In this document: one piece after another, positions 1-14,490 of the stretch
How the letters are laid out: every line of letters starts with the position of its first letter
How positions within the stretch are numbered: the stretch's first letter is position 1
From: Salvelinus alpinus
Lineage: Eukaryota > Chordata > Actinopteri > Salmoniformes > Salmonidae
Assembly (NCBI RefSeq): GCF_045679555.1
Contig: NC_092093.1
Span: forward strand, 62,140,365-62,204,364
Length of the DNA stretch: 64,000 nt
Direction: 5' to 3'
The notes under the pieces: generated by a model
What the model saw: the letters and a program-made list of their open reading frames with translations, nothing else
Databases searched by the model: none
Told to the model about the DNA's origin: nothing
Made by a program: the position numbers and the translations under genes

Positions 1-1053
1 GTAACTCGGTTTAACCTGAATCTGTAAACATCTGTATCGGTTGATGCATTTAATTTGCAACACTTTATTGTTGTGTTCTTTTATATATTTATATTTTATC
101 TTACTCATGTAGCAAGCTCAGTTCATGAAGTTGGATTGATTAATATAAGTATTAGGTTATGCAATCAATTCTTCCCATTGATTATTGGAAACTGTAGCAA
201 TTTGTTTTAGGTTTCAAGCCCTATGTGAAAGTACTCTCAATCAATCAACTTGCATCAACCAAAGACGTTGACCTAAATATGACACCCGCCAGCCCTTTCC
301 CCTTACAGTCAGTCAGCCACCAATCTGGCAACAGCATCAGTCACATGACAAGGTCAGAGGGGTGGTGGGCTAGAGGGGACACCTCTACCACTCGCTGGTG
401 ACAAATCACTTGTTCTTGAGTGGGGGGGTGACACGTTTCCACTGCCTTAAAGCCACCCTTCATTCTCCATGACTTTATTCAAATATTAAAAGGTGTTAAA
501 ACCAGGGATAACTCTGCCTCACCTTGAACAACTGAGCCACCTGCTCAGGCTACAGTTCAGTGACTAATACGTTATATAGATTGATAGACGATGGGCCGCG
601 AGCCAAACTGACAGAACTGACAAATGCTCTTCAAATCAAACAGTGGGGAGATTTGCTTCATCCCTGCACTAACAAAACTGTATTGTTAATAATCCATTCA
701 CCTTTTGGCCCTTTTGGTCCTTCCAGACTAGCTAGCTAAATAAACGAGAGAATAGAGAGAGATAGCGAGAACCAGGCGCAGTAACCCAGTCCAGTCATTG
801 TCAGATCAGTGATCAAATCAAGGATTGGAGGGAGATAAGAGGAAGGAAGCAACAATGCATTTTCAAAGCATTCCAACGGGGTGTAGTGAAGAGTTATCTC
901 GCGAGAGGATGAGTGTGTGTCTGTGAGTGTGTGCGTGTGTGTGTGTGTGTGTATGAGAGAGGGGGAATTCTATATCAAGGCTGGAGAGGGAGATGGGAGG
1001 GAGTGAGGGAGGGAGGGAGAGGTGGAGGGATCCGTGACCATATGTTGGCTATT
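1..1053. other. Intergenic or intronic DNA, no gene seen
   Basis: I see no convincing exon or recognisable repeat family here. The stretch holds an impure GT-rich tract near 910-952 and purine-rich (GGGA-like) sequence near 960-1030. If the minus-strand exon at 39962-40001 is the start of rreb1, this DNA lies in that gene's first intron. Confidence 0.5.
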
Positions 1054-1054
1054 T

Positions 1055-1172
1055 ATTACCTCCCCTCCTAACGGTCTCTCTCCTCCTGACACCATGAGAA
1101 GTCAAACGTTCCCTCTTAAAGGTCTCTAACCGTCTCTCTCCTCCTGACACCATGAGAAGTCAACGTTCCCTA
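1055..1172. repeat. Two-copy tandem duplication, 58-bp period
   Basis: The string gtctctctcctcctgacacc followed by atgagaagtca occurs at 1074 and again at 1132, so the block is duplicated with a 58-bp offset. No coding content. Confidence 0.7.
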
Positions 1173-1179
1173 TTACTAG

Positions 1180-1385
1180 GGGGTTTAGGGTTAAGGTTAG
1201 AATTAGTGTTAGAAGCTAGGGTTAGGAGCTAGGGTTAGGAGCTAGGGTTCGGTTTAGGTTTAGGGTTAAGGTTAGAATTAGTGTTAGGAGCTAGGGTTAG
1301 GAGCTAGGGTTAGGAGCTAGGGTTCGGTTTAGGTTTAGGGTTAAGGTTCGGTTTTCGGGTTAAGATTAGGGTAAGGGTTGGGGGT
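1180..1385 (+). repeat. Degenerate telomere-like repeat block
   Basis: The block is dominated by gggttagg and gggtta words. It contains runs of a 13-bp unit, aggagctagggtt, and a larger repeated block in which ggtttagggttaaggttag appears twice. It resembles degenerate interstitial telomeric DNA but is not a pure TTAGGG array. G-rich strand is plus. Confidence 0.6.
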
Positions 1386-1449
1386 TAGGGAAAATAGGAT
1401 TTTGAATGGGACTGAATTGTGTGTCCGCACAAGGTTAGTTATACAAGAC

Positions 1450-3000
<1,551 letters not shown>

Positions 3001-3002
3001 TA

Positions 3003-4567
3003 CAGTGCATTCGGGAAATATTCAGAGCAATTTACTTTTTCCACATTTTCTTATGTTACAGCCTTATTCTAAAATAAATAAAATAAAAAATGTTCCTCAT
3101 CAATCTACACACAATACCCCTTAATGACAAAGCAAAAACAGGTTTTTATACATTTTTGCAAATGTATATTAAAAAAATATTTTAACAAAATACCTTATTT
3201 ACTTAAGTATTCAGACCCTTTGCTATGAGACCTAAAATTGAGCTCAGGTGCATCCTGTTTTTATTGATCATCCTTGAGATGTTTCTACAACTTGATTGGA
3301 AGCCACATGTGGTAAATTCCATTGATTGGACATAATTTGGAAAGGCACACACCTGTCTATATAAGATCCCACAGTTGACAGTAAACCAAGCCATGAGTTT
3401 AAATGAATTGTCCGTATCGCCCCAAGACAGGATTCTGTTAAGGCACAGATTTGGGGAAGGGCACCAAAAAATGTCTGCAGCATTGATGGTCCCTAAGACC
3501 TTCAGTGGCCTCCATCATTCTTAAATGGAAGGAGTTTAGAACCACCAAGACTCTTCCTAGAGCTGGTTGCCCGGCCAAACTGAGCAATCGGGGGAAAGGG
3601 GCCTTGGTCAGGGAGGTGACCCGATGGTCACTCTGACAGAGCTCCAGAGTTCCTCTGTAGAGAACCTTACAGAAGGACAACCATCTCTGCAGCACTCCAC
3701 CAATCAGGCCTTTGTGGTAGAGTGGCCAGACGGAAGCCACTCCTCAGTAAAAGGCACATGACAGCCCACTTGGAGTTTGCCAAAAAGCACCTAAAGGGCT
3801 CTCAGACCGTGCAAAACAAGATTCTCTGGTCTGATGAAACCAAGATTGAACTCTTTGGCCTGATTACCAAGCGCCACGTCTGGAGGAAACCTGGCACCAT
3901 CCGTACGGTGAAGCATGGTGGCGACAGCATCATGCTGTGGGGATATTTTTTCAGCGGTATGGATTTGGAGACTAGTCAGGATCGAGGGAAAGACGAACAG
4001 AGCAAAGTACAGAGAGATCCTTGATGAAAATCTGCTACAGAGTGCTCAGGACTTCAGACTGGAGAGAAGGTTCACCTTCCAAAAGGCCAACGATCCTAAG
4101 CACACAGCCAAGACAATCCAGGAGTGGCTTCAGGACAAGTCTCTGAATGTCCAGCCAGAGCCTGGACTAGAGCCCGATCGAACATCTCTAGAGAGACCTG
4201 AAAATAGCTGTGCAGCGACGCTCCCCATTCAGCCTGACATAGCTTGAGAGGATCTGCAGAGAAGAATGGGAGAAACTCCCTAAATACAGGTGTGCCAAGT
4301 TTGTAGCGTCATACCCAAGAAGACTCGAGGCTGTAATCGCTGCCAAAGGTGCTTCAACAAAGTACTTAGTAATGGGTCTGAATTCGTATGTAAATGTGAA
4401 ATTCCAGTTTTTATTTGTAATACATTTGCAAAAATGTATAAAAAACAGTTTTTGCTTTGTCATTATGGGATGTTGTGTTTAGATTGAGGGATCACATTTT
4501 TTTAAATCCATTTTATTAACAAAATGTGGGAAAAGTCAAGGGGTATGAATACTTTCCAAATGCACTG
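3003..4567 (+). mobile_element. Tc1-like DNA transposon copy, full length but defective
   Basis: The left end reads cagtgcattcgggaaatatt and the right end is its diverged inverse, ending in ctttccaaatgcactg. Each end is flanked by TA, the Tc1/mariner target dinucleotide. The length of about 1.56 kb is normal for fish Tc1 elements. The inner inverted repeats contain the usual tttttccacattttcttatg and taatgacaaagcaaaaacag words. A broken transposase lies on the plus strand inside. Confidence 0.9.
3393..4285 (+). pseudogene. Tc1 transposase pseudogene
   Basis: Fragments of a Tc1/mariner transposase appear in several frames. The start region gives MSLNELSVS-like sequence. The segment near 3790-3880 gives KKHLKGSQTVQNKILWSDE and then TKIELFG, carrying the first catalytic Asp. 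The segment near 4085 gives ANDPKHTAKTIQEWL, with the second Asp. The region near 4260 gives a WEKLP tail. An intact family member is about 340 residues in one frame, whereas here it is split by several frameshifts, so the copy cannot make transposase. The enzyme would catalyse cut-and-paste transposition into TA sites. Confidence 0.85.
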
Positions 4568-4898
4568 TATATAAACTCAGCATAAAAAGAGACGGGACCC
4601 CAGGGACCCTGGGAATCTTTCTTTTGGAGTTTTTCAGAGTCAGTAGAAAGGCCTCTTTAGTGTCCTAAGTTTTCATAACTGTGACCTTAATTGCCTACCG
4701 TCTGTAAGCTGTTAGTGTCTTAACGACCATTCCACAGGTGCATGTTCATTAATTGTTTATGGTTCATTGAACAAACATGGGAAACAGTGTTTAAACCCTT
4801 TACAATGAAGATCTGTGAAGTTATTTGGATTTTTACAAATTATCTTTGAAAGACAGGGTCCTGAAAAAGGGACGTTTCTTTTTTTGCTGAGTTTATAT
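4568..4898. mobile_element. Short Tc1-like MITE
   Basis: The ends are inverted copies of each other: tataaactcagcataaaaag on the left and tttttttgctgagtttatat on the right. TA flanks both sides and the length is about 330 bp with no coding capacity. It abuts the preceding Tc1 element directly, sharing its TA-rich junction. Confidence 0.8.
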
Positions 4899-5560
4899 AT
4901 TTTTGAAAGATATGTGGGATTGGAAATGATACAGACAATGACATTGATAGAAGCCACAATCTATTTGCAATATTAAAGCTGATCCACCCCATAAAGAAAT
5001 AAAGTAACGTGGAAGCTCCACTCAACGGCATTTCTCTCAAAGATCTGGATTCTGGTGTGAACAAGATGGGAGGGAAGAGGAAGAGAGGAGACGGTGGAAG
5101 ATCAACCAATGTGGCCACGAAAATGTCTGCCGGGACATAAGCTAACGTAGCAGCCATAAGAGAAACACCTGAGCTGAGTTTCCGCATCTGGTTTTCAACA
5201 GAAAAGGAAGCTAGGTTGAAAATAGCTGTATCCCTGAAAAACGGAACATCCGGTTGTTGGCTAGTCAGGACCAATAGCCCAGCCAATTATCTCTCTCTCT
5301 CTGATGCAAAATGACTCTTCACACACATCAAGTGATTTCAAAATGCACCAATCTAAAGCCAGGATGTTGACAACATTAATAATTCATTTATAGGCCCCTT
5401 TACAATTAAATGATTTACCTTTAAGTAATGTTGCAGCTGCATAAAATATAAAATATGTAAATAAAATAATGTCAGTAGCCTATACCTAGGTCTAAATATG
5501 ACACCTAACAGAACTGACAGATTAGTAAAACATGTAGGCAGAAGAAAAAAACACCCTCAT
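4899..5560. other. No gene assigned
   Basis: A 148-codon open frame lies on the minus strand (5286 down to 4840), but part of it overlaps the MITE, its composition is not protein-like, and I recognise no family. I treat it as chance. Confidence 0.4.
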
Positions 5561-5567
5561 CACTAAT

Positions 5568-5798
5568 CAAATGGTTCAGCCTTGACTCCCATCGACTGAT
5601 CAAATGGTTCAGTCTTGACTCCCATCGACTGATCAAATGGTTCAGTCTTGGCTCCCATCGACTGATCAAATGGTTCAGTCTTGACTCCCATCGACTGATC
5701 AAATGGTTCAGTCTTGACTCCCATCGACTGATCAAATGGTTCAGTCTTGACTCCCATCGACTGATCAAATGGTTCAGTCTTGACTCCCATCGACCCTG
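5568..5798. repeat. 33-bp minisatellite, 7 copies
   Basis: The word caaatggttcagtc recurs at 5568, 5601, 5634, 5667, 5700, 5733 and 5766, an exact 33-bp period. The units are nearly identical, differing by one G/A change. A period divisible by three keeps one frame open (WESRLNHLISR), which does not imply coding. Confidence 0.95.
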
Positions 5799-6688
5799 GG
5801 GGAGGTGCGAATAACATACTGCCGATAAGGCAAAGAGCGGTGACTGAAAGTAAGTTTGTGTGTGTGAAATCTGTGGGACTTACCTACACAGGTGTGGAGG
5901 TGGGGTGTGTGAGACCAAGAATTGAGAAAAAAGGACTCCTCTTCTCGACAAAGGCACAGAAAGATAAAGCGAGGGTTGATATGGTATGATAGCATGCCAT
6001 GCACATAGCTCATACCTGAAAAACGTAAGGAAACTTTAAGGAAAACAATGGACTAAAAACAATGCCGATTTCATCCCAAATCGGTAATGAGGGCGAAATG
6101 AGTCTTCAGAATGCCTTAAACTTTTACTGTTTTCCATCTCTGTCTACAGAAAGCAGTTGCTTTATATCAACTGCTATAAAAAAATTAAAAAACGCAAGAA
6201 TGGAAGACAATATGCAATGAAAATATGCAAATGTCAAAAAGGATGATGATGATGATGATGATGCATCAAAGAAGAAGAAAGGTAGACATGCTGAATGAAG
6301 AATGAAGCTTAACATTCGGGGGTTGAAAATGTGCAAGCACAGCCCTCAGTGTATGGGGACTTAAGAGTTAAGAGGTGGGATGGAGGCATGGAGACAGGTA
6401 AAAGAGAGAGGGGAGAAGGAGGTCAAGAGGGGGGAGGGAAGAAACAGCCTTATATTTACCCGTCGAGAGACCAGGGAAAAAAGGTGTCTGGGCTCGGAGC
6501 TCAGGGCTGGGGGGGAGACGACGGCCTGCCTGCCCACCTCGAGTGTCAGCACCCACTGATCACACTGCAGGGAGAGCACAGAGACCGCCGTCAATACACA
6601 GTCATGTCGTCTGCATGTACAAACACACACAACAACAAAAACAACAACAGCCTTCTAAGCATGCACTGATGGATTGCGGGCTACAATT

Positions 6689-6731
<43 letters not shown>

Positions 6732-7626
6732 CTCGGAGCAGGTAGACTTTGGTTTCTGGTCTTGTTAAGCAGTAAATAAATCAAACAACTTCCCGTGTGC
6801 TGTTATCACACGATGTCACTGAGCACCAACACACACATCCTGCCCCACAGCTAAACCCGGAAACCATGGCACTTTGACCTGATGGGATTCAGTCAAGTCA
6901 TTAGAAAAAAGGCCTACTGCGGGATGGCGAGGCAAAGCGGAGGCCCAACCAAGACACTCATTCTCATTAAGGCATTTATTATTTCCAACATGGCAGACTA
7001 GCACTGAAGCCTGCTGACAGATGATCATTCTGGTAATAGGTGAGGTAAACACAAGGATGGGTGGACACAAGGAGAGGGCATTACAGTGCAGAGCCACCGC
7101 CAGATTATCTACTTTGTAAAAAAGGTTTGGGGGGGGACTAAGATGAGGGAGCAGGGTAAAGTAGAGAGAGAGAGAGAGAGAGAGAGAACAAAGGATGGAT
7201 AAGAAGAGGAAAAGCTGGAGGGAGGAAGGAGAAGATGGCTAGCTAAAACAGGACAGATAAGACGGGTAAGTATGGATGAGAGACGGGGATAAGAGAGAGG
7301 GAGAGAGGAAAGAGCTAGGGAGGGAGGGAGGGAGGGAGGGAGGGAGGGAGGGAGGGAGGGAGGGAGGGAGGGTGAGACGAGGAAACAGGGAAGAGGGGGT
7401 AGAGAGAGAGAGACAGGACAGAGATTATCAGATTAGTGGCTGGTAAGAGCTCCTAATTAAGAGGCAGTTAGTTATCATTGGGCCGGGCGGAGGAGACATT
7501 TTAGGTTCAAATTCCTATTTAGCCACTGCACTGTGTGCAAGCATCTTAAACACTGTTCACATCAAATGCTACAGGTGCGCCCTGGCCTGCATACGTGCTC
7601 TCTTCCGAGGAGACCAACTGTGGCCT
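5799..7626. other. No gene seen; several microsatellites
   Basis: The stretch contains (GAT)n at about 6242-6264, (GT)n at 6691-6728, (GA)n at about 7162-7187 and (GGGA)n at 7317-7372. The rest is unique-looking DNA without an exon I can support. Confidence 0.45.
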
Positions 7627-9628
7627 GGTGTCAGAGTCCAGTCCAGAAGAACGGTGTCAGAGTGCAGTCCACCAGGAAGGTGTCAGAGACCAGTCCAGCA
7701 GGAAGGTGTCAGAGTGCAGTCCAGTAGAACGGTGTCAGAGTCCAGTCCAGCAGGAAGGTGTCAGAAACCAGTCCAGCAGGAAGGTGTCAGAGTGCAGTCC
7801 AGCAGGACGGTGTCAGAGTGCAGTCCAGTAGAACGGTGTCAGAGTCCAGTCCAGCAGGACGGTGTCAGAGTCCAGTCCAGTAGAACGGTGTCAGAGTCCA
7901 GTCCAGTAGAACGGTGTCAGAGTCCAGTCCAGCAGGAAGGTGTCAGAGACCAGTCCAGCAGGACGGTGTCAGAGTCCAGTCCAGCAGGAAGGTGTCAGAG
8001 TCCAGTCCAGCAGGAAGGTGTCAGAGACCAGTCCAGCAGGACGGTGTCAGAGTCCAGTCCAGCAGGAAGGTGTCAGAGACCAGTCCAGTAGAACGGTGTC
8101 AGAGTCCAGTCCAGTAGAACGGTGTCAGAGTCCAGTCCAGTAGAACGGTGTCAGAGTCCAGTCCAGCAGGAAGGTGTCAGAGACCAGTCCAGCAGGACGG
8201 TGTCAGAGTCCAGTCCAGCAGGAAGGTGTCAGAGTCCAGTCCAGCAGGAAGGTGTCAGAGACCAGTCCAGCAGGACGGTGTCAGAGTCCAGTCCAGCAGG
8301 AAGGTGTCAGAGACCAGTCCAGTAGAACGGTGTCAGAGTCCAGTCCAGTAGAACGGTGTCAGAGTCCAGTCCAGCAGGAAGGTGTCAGAGACCAGTCCAG
8401 CAGGACGGTGTCAGAGTCCAGTCCAGCAGGAAGGTGTCAGAGTCCAGTCCAGCAGGAAGGTGTCAGAGTCCAGTCCAGTAGAACGGTGTCAGAGTCCAGT
8501 CCAGTAGAACGGTGTCAGAGTCCAGTCCAGCAGGAAGGTGTCAGAGACCAGTCCAGCAGGAAGGTGTCAGAGTCCAGTCCAGCAGGAAGGTGTCAGAGTC
8601 CAGTCCAGCAGGAAGGTGTCAGAGTCCAGTCCAGCAGGAAGGTGTCAGAGTGCAGTCCAGCAGGAAGGTGTCAGAGTCCAGTCCAGCAGGAAGGTGTCAG
8701 AGTGCAGTCCAGTAGAACGGTGTCAGAGTCCAGTCCAGTAGAACGGTGTCAGAGACCAGTCCAGCAGGACGGTGTCAGAGTCCAGTCCAGCAGGAAGGTG
8801 TCAGAGTCCAGTCCAGTAGAACGGTGTCAGAGTCCAGTCCAGTAGAACGGTGTCAGAGTCCAGTCCAGCAGGACGGTGTCAGAGACCAGTCCAGCAGGAA
8901 GGTGTCAGAGTCCAGTCCAGTAGAACGGTGTCAGAGTCCAGTCCAGTAGAACGGTGTCAGAGTCCAGTCCAGCAGGAAGGTGTCAGAGACCAGTCCAGCA
9001 GGACGGTGTCAGAGTCCAGTCCAGCAGGAAGGTGTCAGAGTCCAGTCCAGCAGGAAGGTGTCAGAGTCCAGTCCAGTAGAACGGTGTCAGAGTCCAGTCC
9101 AGTAGAACGGTGTCAGAGTCCAGTCCAGCAGGAAGGTGTCAGAGACCAGTCCAGCAGGAAGGTGTCAGAGTCCAGTCCAGCAGGAAGGTGTCAGAGTCCA
9201 GTCCAGCAGGAAGGTGTCAGAGTGCAGTCCAGTAGAACGGTGTCAGAGTCCAGTCCAGCAGGAAGGTGTCAGAAACCAGTCCAGCAGGAAGGTGTCAGAG
9301 TGCAGTCCAGTAGAACGGTGTCAGAGTCCAGTCCAGCAGGAAGGTGTCAGAAACCAGTCCAGCAGGAAGGTGTCAGAGTGCAGTCCAGTAGAACGGTGTC
9401 AGAGACCCGTCCAGCAGGAAGGTGTCAGAGTGCAGTCCAGTAGGACGGTGTCAGAGTGCAGTCCAGTAGGACGGTGTCAGAGTGCAGTCCAGCAGAATGG
9501 TGTCAGAGACCAGTCCAGCAGGAAGGTGTCAGAAACCAGTTCAGCAGGAAGGTGTCAGAGACCAGTCCAGCAGGAAGGTGTCAGAGACCAGTCCAGCAGG
9601 AAGGTGTCAGAGACCAGTTCAGCAGGAA
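7627..9628. repeat. 26-bp minisatellite, 77 units
   Basis: The unit begins ggtgtcagag and continues tccagtccagcaggaa, with variants gacca or gtgca after the first ten bases and cagtagaac or cagcaggac at the end. The first unit starts at 7627 and the last at 9603, a distance of exactly 76 times 26, so there is no net indel. Because 26 is not a multiple of three, every frame passes through all three phases, and the unit happens to lack stops in most of them. That explains the overlapping open frames of up to 223 codons. Confidence 0.97.
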
Positions 9629-9874
9629 CACTGCGTGCTGCGTACGTGATGCAGCTGTCAGACAAAATGACAAGGGGCCATTTCCTGTATCTGAATCTCA
9701 CACTCACACCTCCTTGGTGAAGGGCACTGCTACTGTTGGGCAAAGGGCGAAGAGGTGATTCACATAATAACCTAACCTACAAATAAAACCCATCACAGAA
9801 GCTTGGTGTATAACAGGCTATATTGCAAAGAAGTGCTGACAAAGTTATCGCTACAGACGATAGTCTAATAATAT

Positions 9875-10012
9875 AAGCCATTTAACAGACGTTTTTATCC
9901 AAAAGCAACTTACAGCCATGCATGCGTACATTTTTATGCAGGTGTGGTGCCAGGAATCGAACGCACTATCCTGGTGTTGGACGCACCACGCTCTACCAAC
10001 TGAGCTACAGAC
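9875..10012 (-). mobile_element. tRNA-derived SINE fragment, minus strand
   Basis: Read on the minus strand the head is a tRNA-like sequence: box A tgtagctcagttggtagag and box B gcgttcgattcc about 40 nt downstream. It is followed at the 3' side by the tail word shared by many fish SINEs and LINEs, which on the plus strand reads catttaacagacgtttttat. The 5' end of the SINE (about 10012) touches the 52-bp tandem array. It is not a functional tRNA gene, because a folded cloverleaf with acceptor stem is not evident. Confidence 0.75.
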
Positions 10013-10362
10013 GACCCCGGAGATGACGAGCTACAGTACACTGCACGTCAACTGAGCTACAGACGACCCCGGAGATGACGAGCTACAGTACACTGCACGT
10101 CAACTGAGCTACAGACGACCCCGGAGATGACGAGCTACAGTACACTGCACGTCAACTGAGCTACAGACGACCCCGGAGATGACGAGCTACAGTACACTGC
10201 ACGTCAACTGAGCTACAGACGACCCCGGAGATGACGAGCTACAGTACACTGCACGTCAACTGAGCTACAGACGACCCCGGAGATGACGAGCTACAGTACA
10301 CTGCACGTCTACTGAGCTACAGACGACCCCGGAGATGACGAGCTACAGTACACTGCACGTCT
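10010..10362. repeat. 52-bp minisatellite, about 7 copies, seeded by a SINE head
   Basis: The word gacgaccccgg recurs at 10010, 10062, 10114, 10166, 10218, 10270 and 10322. Each unit includes caactgagctacag, the complement of the box-A end of the adjacent SINE. The array therefore appears to have grown from the SINE/flank junction. Confidence 0.95.
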
Positions 10363-12348
<1,986 letters not shown>

Positions 12349-12642
12349 GTTGATAGCAGGGGTTGGAACCGGTTCAGGGAACAGAAACAGAACCTGGAAC
12401 GAAAGTGATCTATACTGTTCCGGAACTGAATCGTTATTTTAAAACCATGGGAACTGGTTAATAACGTTATTTTACATTTCATGCATTTTTTTCTAGTCCC
12501 GCAACAAAACTCCTATGCAATGCCCTCACTGTGTCACTCAGAAATGTATTCCAGTGTCTTCCTGCATGCTGAAAATCTTTGCTTGTGGGTGTTTAAGCTA
12601 CCTGCCTCTCCCCCATCTGATGCATAGGCTGACGTTACAAGC

Positions 12643-13557
12643 ATAGGCTGAAGAAATTCGGCTTGTCACCAAAAGCACTCACAAACTTCTACAGATGCAC
12701 AATCGAGAGCATCCTGTCGGGCTGTATCACCGCCTGGTACGGCAACTGCTCCGCCCACAACCGTAAGGCTCTCCAGAGGGTAGTGAGGTCTGCACAACGC
12801 ATCACCGGGGGCAAACTACCTGCCCTCCAGGACACCTACACCACCCGATGTCACAGGAAGGCCATAAAGATCATCAAGGACAACAACCACCCAAGCCACT
12901 GCCTGTTCACCCCGCTATCATCCAGAAGGCGAGGTCAGTACAGGTGCATCAAAGCAGGGACCGAGAGACTGAAAAACAGCTTCTATCTCAAGGCCATCAG
13001 ACTGTTAAACAGCCACCACTAACATTTAGCGGTTGCTGCCAACATACTGACTCAACTCCAGCCACTTTAATAATGGGAATTGATGGAAATTATGTAAAAA
13101 TGTACCACTAGCCACTTTAAACAATGCCACTTAATATAATGTTTACATACCCTACATTACTCATCTCATATGTATATGTATATACTCTACTCTATATCAT
13201 CTACTGCATCTTGCCATCTTTATGTAATACATGTATCACTAGCCACTTTAAACTATGCCACTTTATGTTTACATACCCTACATTACTCATCTCATATGTA
13301 TATACTGTACTCTATACCATCTACTGCATCTTGCCTATGCCGTTCTGTACCATCACTCATTCATATATCTTTAAGTACATATTCTTTATCCCTTTACACT
13401 TGTGTGTATAAGGTAGTAGTTGTGGAATTGTTAGGTTAGATTACTTGTTGGTTATTACTGCATTGTCGGAACTAGAAGCACAAGCATTTCGCTACACTCG
13501 CATTAACATCTGCTAACCATGTGTATGTGACAAATAAGATTTGATTTGATTTGATTC
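12643..13557 (+). mobile_element. 5'-truncated L2/CR1-like LINE, 3' end
   Basis: The fragment carries the C-terminal end of a LINE reverse-transcriptase ORF followed by a 3' UTR with repeated catatgtatatac-type segments. It ends in the typical gatttgatttgatttgatt tail. It sits inside the hAT element, so it inserted after that element. Confidence 0.85.
12654..13022 (+). pseudogene. LINE reverse transcriptase C-terminal fragment
   Basis: One open frame gives LSPKALTNFYRCTIESILSG, then AWYGNCSAHNRKALQRVV and TGGKLPALQDTYTTRCHRKA, ending RLLNSHH. This is the well-conserved C-terminal tail of L2/Rex-like LINE ORF2 in teleosts. It lacks the endonuclease and catalytic RT motifs because the copy is 5'-truncated. 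Confidence 0.85.
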
Positions 13558-13756
13558 AGAAGATAAGGAGAGAGATTTTTTATTAGCTAGAGAAGAATGG
13601 ATGAACTTTTTCAATGCTAGTTAAGGGACCTATAGGCCTAATTATCATGTTTCACATTGGATTTATTAACTACAAAAAGATAAGACATGTTTTTAATTCT
13701 GGTGCTGCTCAGGGCACACACAAGCTTGTTAGCTAGCTAGCTCAAGCTTGACAGCG

Positions 13757-14175
13757 TGTCACGACTTCTACCGAAGGTAACTCCTCTCCCTGTTCGAGCG
13801 GCGCTCGGCGTCGTCGGTTTACTAGCCGCCACCGATCCCTTTTTCCTTTTATGTTTGTTTTGTCTGTGATTCTTTTCACACCTGGTTTCAATTGCGTTTA
13901 TTTCTGTGTGTATATAGGGTACCTGTTGCCTGCCTTAGTTCGTGCGGGATTAGACTTGTGTGTATTGCGCTCGATTGTATTTTGATGTTTGTTGTGTTCA
14001 CGATTTACGCACGTGTATGTAAGTGTCGGAACTGTGTTTGTTCCTCAGTGTGTTTGCACGAGTTGCTGAGTATCGTGAGCGTAGTTTTTGGATTTTCGTG
14101 CCATTTCTGTATTGGTGGACTATATGATTAAACACGCTTCTCAGACATCCCTGCTCTGAGACGCACGTTATCACA
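13757..14175. mobile_element. Solo LTR of an LTR retrotransposon
   Basis: The 419-bp block starts TGTCACGACTTC and ends ATCACA, the TG...CA of an LTR. It is bracketed by a perfect 5-bp duplication, cagcg, at 13752-13756 and 14176-14180. A tatatagg box lies near 13911. There is no internal coding region, so this is a solo LTR left by recombination, probably of a Gypsy-type element. The sister hAT copy near 47.9 kb lacks it, which gives an empty site. Confidence 0.85.
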
Positions 14176-14318
14176 CAGCGAGCAAACTCAAAGAACATTC
14201 AAAGTTCCTCCTCCTAGGTATAACTCTGTGGACTCAATTCAGATAATGCATATCATAACAAGATGCCCGGCGCTTCAAGCCTCCTTCAAGCCTCCTCAAC
14301 CCACTCTCTCCCCACCAC

Positions 14319-14490
14319 AGCAGGTTGGTGCCACCTTAATTGGGGAGAACAGGCTCGTGGTAATGACTGGAGCGGAGTCAGTGGAATGGTATCAAATACA
14401 TAAAATACATGGTTTCCAGGTGTTTGATGCCATTCCATTTGCATTATTCCGGCCATTATTATGAGCCGTTCTCCCCTCAGCAGCCTCCGC
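14319..14490. repeat. Short palindromic dispersed repeat
   Basis: The block opens with ggttggtgccaccttaattg and closes with gttctcccctcagcagcctc. Its centre is an imperfect hairpin (tggaatggtatcaaata pairing with gtttgatgccattcca). It looks like a short non-autonomous repeat. I recall it as common in salmonids but cannot name the family. Confidence 0.5.

Noticed and set aside
4840-5286. A 148-codon minus-strand frame
   Set aside because: It overlaps the end of a MITE, has no recognised motifs and no splice context.
7654-9758. Multiple overlapping open frames of 60-223 codons (SESSPVERCQSPVQ pattern)
   Set aside because: They come from the 26-bp repeat unit read in successive phases. The same DNA is open in all three frames.
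9942-10012. Possible minus-strand tRNA gene
   Set aside because: Boxes A and B are present but no closed acceptor stem, and the 3' side continues into a known fish SINE tail.
5568-10362. Regular repeats suggestive of a CRISPR array
   Set aside because: The arrays are head-to-tail minisatellites without unique spacers, in animal nuclear DNA, and no cas genes are present.
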